From: JAENVT01 sp031412355
GTDB lineage: Bacteria; Actinomycetota; Acidimicrobiia; Acidimicrobiales; Ilumatobacteraceae
Direction of reading: 5' to 3'
Length of the DNA stretch: 24,065 nucleotides
Assembly (NCBI GenBank): GCA_031412355.1
Contig: JANOCR010000006.1
Coordinates: 1 to 24,065 of the forward strand
The notes below the pieces were generated by a model. It saw only the letters and a program-made list of their open reading frames with translations, was not told the DNA's origin and made no database searches. The translations under genes were made by a program, and so were the position numbers. This document shows, piece after piece, positions 21,888-24,065 of the stretch; within the stretch, counting starts at the first letter, position 1; every line of letters starts with the position of its first letter.

Positions 21888-22718
21888 TCAGGCGTCGATG
21901 TCCCAGATCCACGCCAAGCGGCGCATGTCGGCCTTGCGTGCCGGGAAGCTGCCCGCCCGTTCGGCGACCTGTTTTCGCAACCACGGCATCGAGGCGGCCA
22001 TGCGCGTGCCGGGGCACAGCGTTGAGCCGATGCCGCGATGCCCGACGATGTTGAAGAACTTCAGTTTCGTCGAGTCGGTGGCGATGAACTCGTCACTGCC
22101 GAGCGGGTCGATCTTGTGGCGTTGGGACTCCCACGCGGCAAGATGGATCAAGCTCTCGATCGCCGCGTTCGACGGTGCGGATTTCATGAAGTTGCCGATC
22201 AGGGCGATTCCACAGGTGCCCGCATTCCGGCCCTTGGTGTGGCCCCCGATGATGGCGTTGCCGGCACCGTCCTCGCCGTTGTGTAGCTCGCCCTTGCCGT
22301 ACTTGCGGGCACGGCGCCCTTCGAAGATCTGTCCGTCAGGGCTGATCAGAAAGTGGTAGCCGATGTCGGTGAATCCTCGTCCGACCACGTGTAGCTCGTA
22401 GCCGAATCGCACTGTCGCAGCGGGGTCCTTCACGCCGTTCGGGCTGGCCGTGTGGTGCACGATGATCTTGCGGAACGGCGCCCAGCCGACGATTTTGGTG
22501 TCGCGGATCGATTCGTCGGCGCCCCATTGGGCACGTGTCACGATCGAGGGTGTCGGCACCCTCTCGATCTTGGAAGTGCTCGTGTTGGCCCTCGGCTTGG
22601 CCTCGACGACGTGAGCATCGAAAGCGGATCCCGCTGCCACCGCGGCCGCGCCAGTGGCTGCAAGTCGCAGGAAGCGGCGGCGCGGCAGGGCGTCTTCACC
22701 CACGCACAGTTCGCACAT
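21888..22718 (-). CDS. Tat-exported N-acetylmuramoyl-L-alanine amidase (PGRP/Amidase_2 domain)
   Basis: Predicted to cleave the bond between MurNAc and L-Ala of peptidoglycan outside the membrane. From ATG 22718 (AAGGAG upstream) it has 276 residues. It starts MCELCVGEDALP, then a twin-arginine signal RRRFLRLAATGAAAVAAGSA (13-32). The amidase domain (about 58-250) includes TRAQWGADES (61-70), IIVHHTAS (85-92), GYHFLISPDGQIFEGR (120-135), GTCGIALIGNF (167-177) and GHRGIGSTLCPG (226-237). Likely zinc ligands are His88, His227 and Cys235, with Tyr121 in the active site. All are present, so it should be active. It is divergent from gltB; an open frame extends further upstream but lacks a ribosome site. 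Confidence 0.93.
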   Translation of the reverse strand: MCELCVGEDALPRRRFLRLAATGAAAVAAGSAFDAHVVEAKPRANTSTSKIERVPTPSIVTRAQWGADESIRDTKIVGWAPFRKIIVHHTASPNGVKDPAATVRFGYELHVVGRGFTDIGYHFLISPDGQIFEGRRARKYGKGELHNGEDGAGNAIIGGHTKGRNAGTCGIALIGNFMKSAPSNAAIESLIHLAAWESQRHKIDPLGSDEFIATDSTKLKFFNIVGHRGIGSTLCPGTRMAASMPWLRKQVAERAGSFPARKADMRRLAWIWDIDA

Positions 22719-22920
22719 AGGAGTCTCCTTCGGTTTGGGACTCCACCCGCCACCGGCCGGTACAAAGTAGTTGGCGATCGCCCAGTTGTGTGGGCATGCC
22801 CGCCGACACCTCAAAGGTTGTGGCGCGATGCGGACCCGACCGGGTACGATTCTTGAACCGTTCGGGCCAGCGTCGTCCCGTGCGCCACCTAGCCGTATAC
22901 CGACTCCGTGGAGCCAAAAG

Positions 22921-24065
22921 ATGCGCAATCACACTCAAACGGGCGTTCCCGCGCCGCAGGGTCTCTACGACCCTCGGTTCGAACACGACGCGTGCGGCGT
23001 CTCGTTCGTCGCCAACATGAAGGGCGTCGCCAGTCGCTCGATCGTCGCCATGGGCCTCGGGGCGCTGTGCAACCTGGAACATCGAGGCGCAACCGGCGCA
23101 GAAGCCGACACCGGCGACGGCGCGGGGATCCTGATCCAGATACCCGACCGCTTCCTGCGCGAGGTCGCCGGGTTCGTGCTTCCCCAGTCAGGCGCGTACG
23201 CCGTCGGGTTGGCGTTCTTGCCGCTCGATACGACCGATGCCGAGAAGGCTCAAGAAGCGATCGAGACGATCGTCGCCGACGAGGGCCTGACCGTGCTGGG
23301 CTGGCGCGACGTTCCCGTGAACCCGGACTGCCTCGGTGCCAGCGCCAAGGTCGTGATGCCGATATGCAAGCAGTTGTTCGTGTCCGACCCAGGGGGCGCC
23401 ACGGGCATCGCCCTCGACCGCAGGGTGTTCATCGTGCGCAAGCGCGTCGAGCACGAAATGCCTGTCGAGCAGCAGACCTACTTTCCCTCGCTGAGCTGTC
23501 GCACACTGATCTACAAGGGCATGCTCACGACACCGCAACTGGCCGTGTTCTTTCCCGACCTCGGCGACGAGCGGTTGGAGAGCGCGCTGGTTTTGGTGCA
23601 CAGCCGCTTCAGCACCAACACCTTCCCGTCATGGCCGCTGGCTCACCCGTACCGCTTCATCGCCCACAACGGCGAGATCAACACCGTGCAGGGCAACCGA
23701 AACTGGATGCGCACGCGCGAATCGATGTTGGCCAGCGACCTGTTGCCCGGTCTCGATCGGGCATATCCCATCTGCACGCCCGGCGGCAGCGACTCGGCCA
23801 CGTTCGACGAGGTGCTGGAACTGCTGCACCTCGGCGGCCGCAGCTTGCCGCACGCGATGCTGATGATGATCCCAGAAGCTTGGGAGAACCACGACGCGAT
23901 GGACGCCACCAAGCGTGCCTTCTACCGATTCCATTCCAGTCTGATGGAGCCGTGGGACGGCCCGGCCAGTGTGGCGTTCACCGATGGCACCCTGATCGGG
24001 GCAGTCCTCGACCGCAACGGTCTGCGCCCCAGCCGTTACTGGGTGACTGACGACGATCTGGTGGT
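22921..24065 (+). CDS. gltB: glutamate synthase large subunit (GltB), 5' part, cut by window end
   Basis: Makes glutamate from glutamine and 2-oxoglutarate (GOGAT). Only the first 381 codons are present; the full protein is about 1500 residues. The glutaminase (class II amidotransferase) domain starts after a 24-residue propeptide, with nucleophile Cys25 in EHDACGVSFV. Also visible are GAEADTGDGAGILIQIPD, VHSRFSTNTFPSWPLAHP, HNGEINTVQGN, GGSDSATFDEVLELL and DRNGLRPSRYW. ATG 22921 has GGAG at 22910-22913, seven bases upstream. It reads through to the window edge without interruption. The 202-base gap to the divergent amidase gene probably holds both promoters; I see no clear operator. Confidence 0.95.
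   Translation, partial: MRNHTQTGVPAPQGLYDPRFEHDACGVSFVANMKGVASRSIVAMGLGALCNLEHRGATGAEADTGDGAGILIQIPDRFLREVAGFVLPQSGAYAVGLAFLPLDTTDAEKAQEAIETIVADEGLTVLGWRDVPVNPDCLGASAKVVMPICKQLFVSDPGGATGIALDRRVFIVRKRVEHEMPVEQQTYFPSLSCRTLIYKGMLTTPQLAVFFPDLGDERLESALVLVHSRFSTNTFPSWPLAHPYRFIAHNGEINTVQGNRNWMRTRESMLASDLLPGLDRAYPICTPGGSDSATFDEVLELLHLGGRSLPHAMLMMIPEAWENHDAMDATKRAFYRFHSSLMEPWDGPASVAFTDGTLIGAVLDRNGLRPSRYWVTDDDLV

Noticed and set aside
1..24065. CRISPR arrays, rRNA, complete tRNAs, insertion sequences, prophage genes or a defence island
   Set aside because: No spaced direct repeats, transposase or integrase motifs, or RNA gene signatures were seen. The window reads as core chromosome with one decayed gene.

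Overview
The window is GC-rich (by eye about 63-66 percent) and densely coded, with intergenic gaps mostly under 230 bases. Several features suggest an actinobacterium outside the best-known orders, most likely a member of the Acidimicrobiia: an actinobacterial SOS consensus (CGAAC-N4-GTTCG), the arrangement dapF-hflX-...-lexA / divergent LysM protein-nrdR that also occurs in Mycobacterium, a class II ribonucleotide reductase, a LigB-type ATP-dependent DNA ligase, and signs of leaderless transcription. The taxonomic placement is an inference.

Layout. 1-4340 (+): dapF (with Ser where the first catalytic Cys is expected), hflX, a DapC-like aminotransferase and a two-TM, proline-tailed protein of unknown function. 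4347-5990: lexA (-) faces a LysM membrane protein (ChiZ/DivS type) and nrdR (+). The gap between them holds six LexA boxes arranged as two copies of one three-box module. 5995-7088 (-): a RibD C-terminal-domain reductase and, upstream of it, a truncated acyltransferase-3 gene. 7089-7579 is a 491-base non-coding stretch with two DnaA-like boxes, a strong hairpin, a promoter and a leader with two competing stems or NrdR-like boxes. 7580-10444 (+): nrdJ. 10524-12810 (-): rsbQ followed directly by a PAS-GAF-GGDEF diguanylate cyclase, behind a sigma-B/sigma-F-like promoter. 13038-14461 (+): a six-Asp-box beta-propeller protein and a MoaD/ThiS-like protein. 14548-17195 (-): a two-TM exported protein and a secreted putative metallopeptidase with three RLxDTR/VDVTG repeats. 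17321-21366 (+): SDR, ligB-type DNA ligase, thymidine kinase, DUF389 protein. 21353-22718 (-): flavin reductase and a Tat-exported PGRP/amidase. 22921-end (+): the start of gltB.

How it fits together. One theme is DNA repair and deoxynucleotide supply: LexA, the SOS-linked LysM cell-division protein, NrdR and its likely target nrdJ, thymidine kinase and DNA ligase. A second is diaminopimelate and cell wall: DapF, the DapC-like enzyme and the amidase. The most interesting locus is the RsbQ plus PAS-GAF-GGDEF operon. It looks like the RsbQ-RsbP stress module of Bacillus with the phosphatase output replaced by c-di-GMP synthesis, and it sits behind a promoter that resembles stress-sigma promoters.
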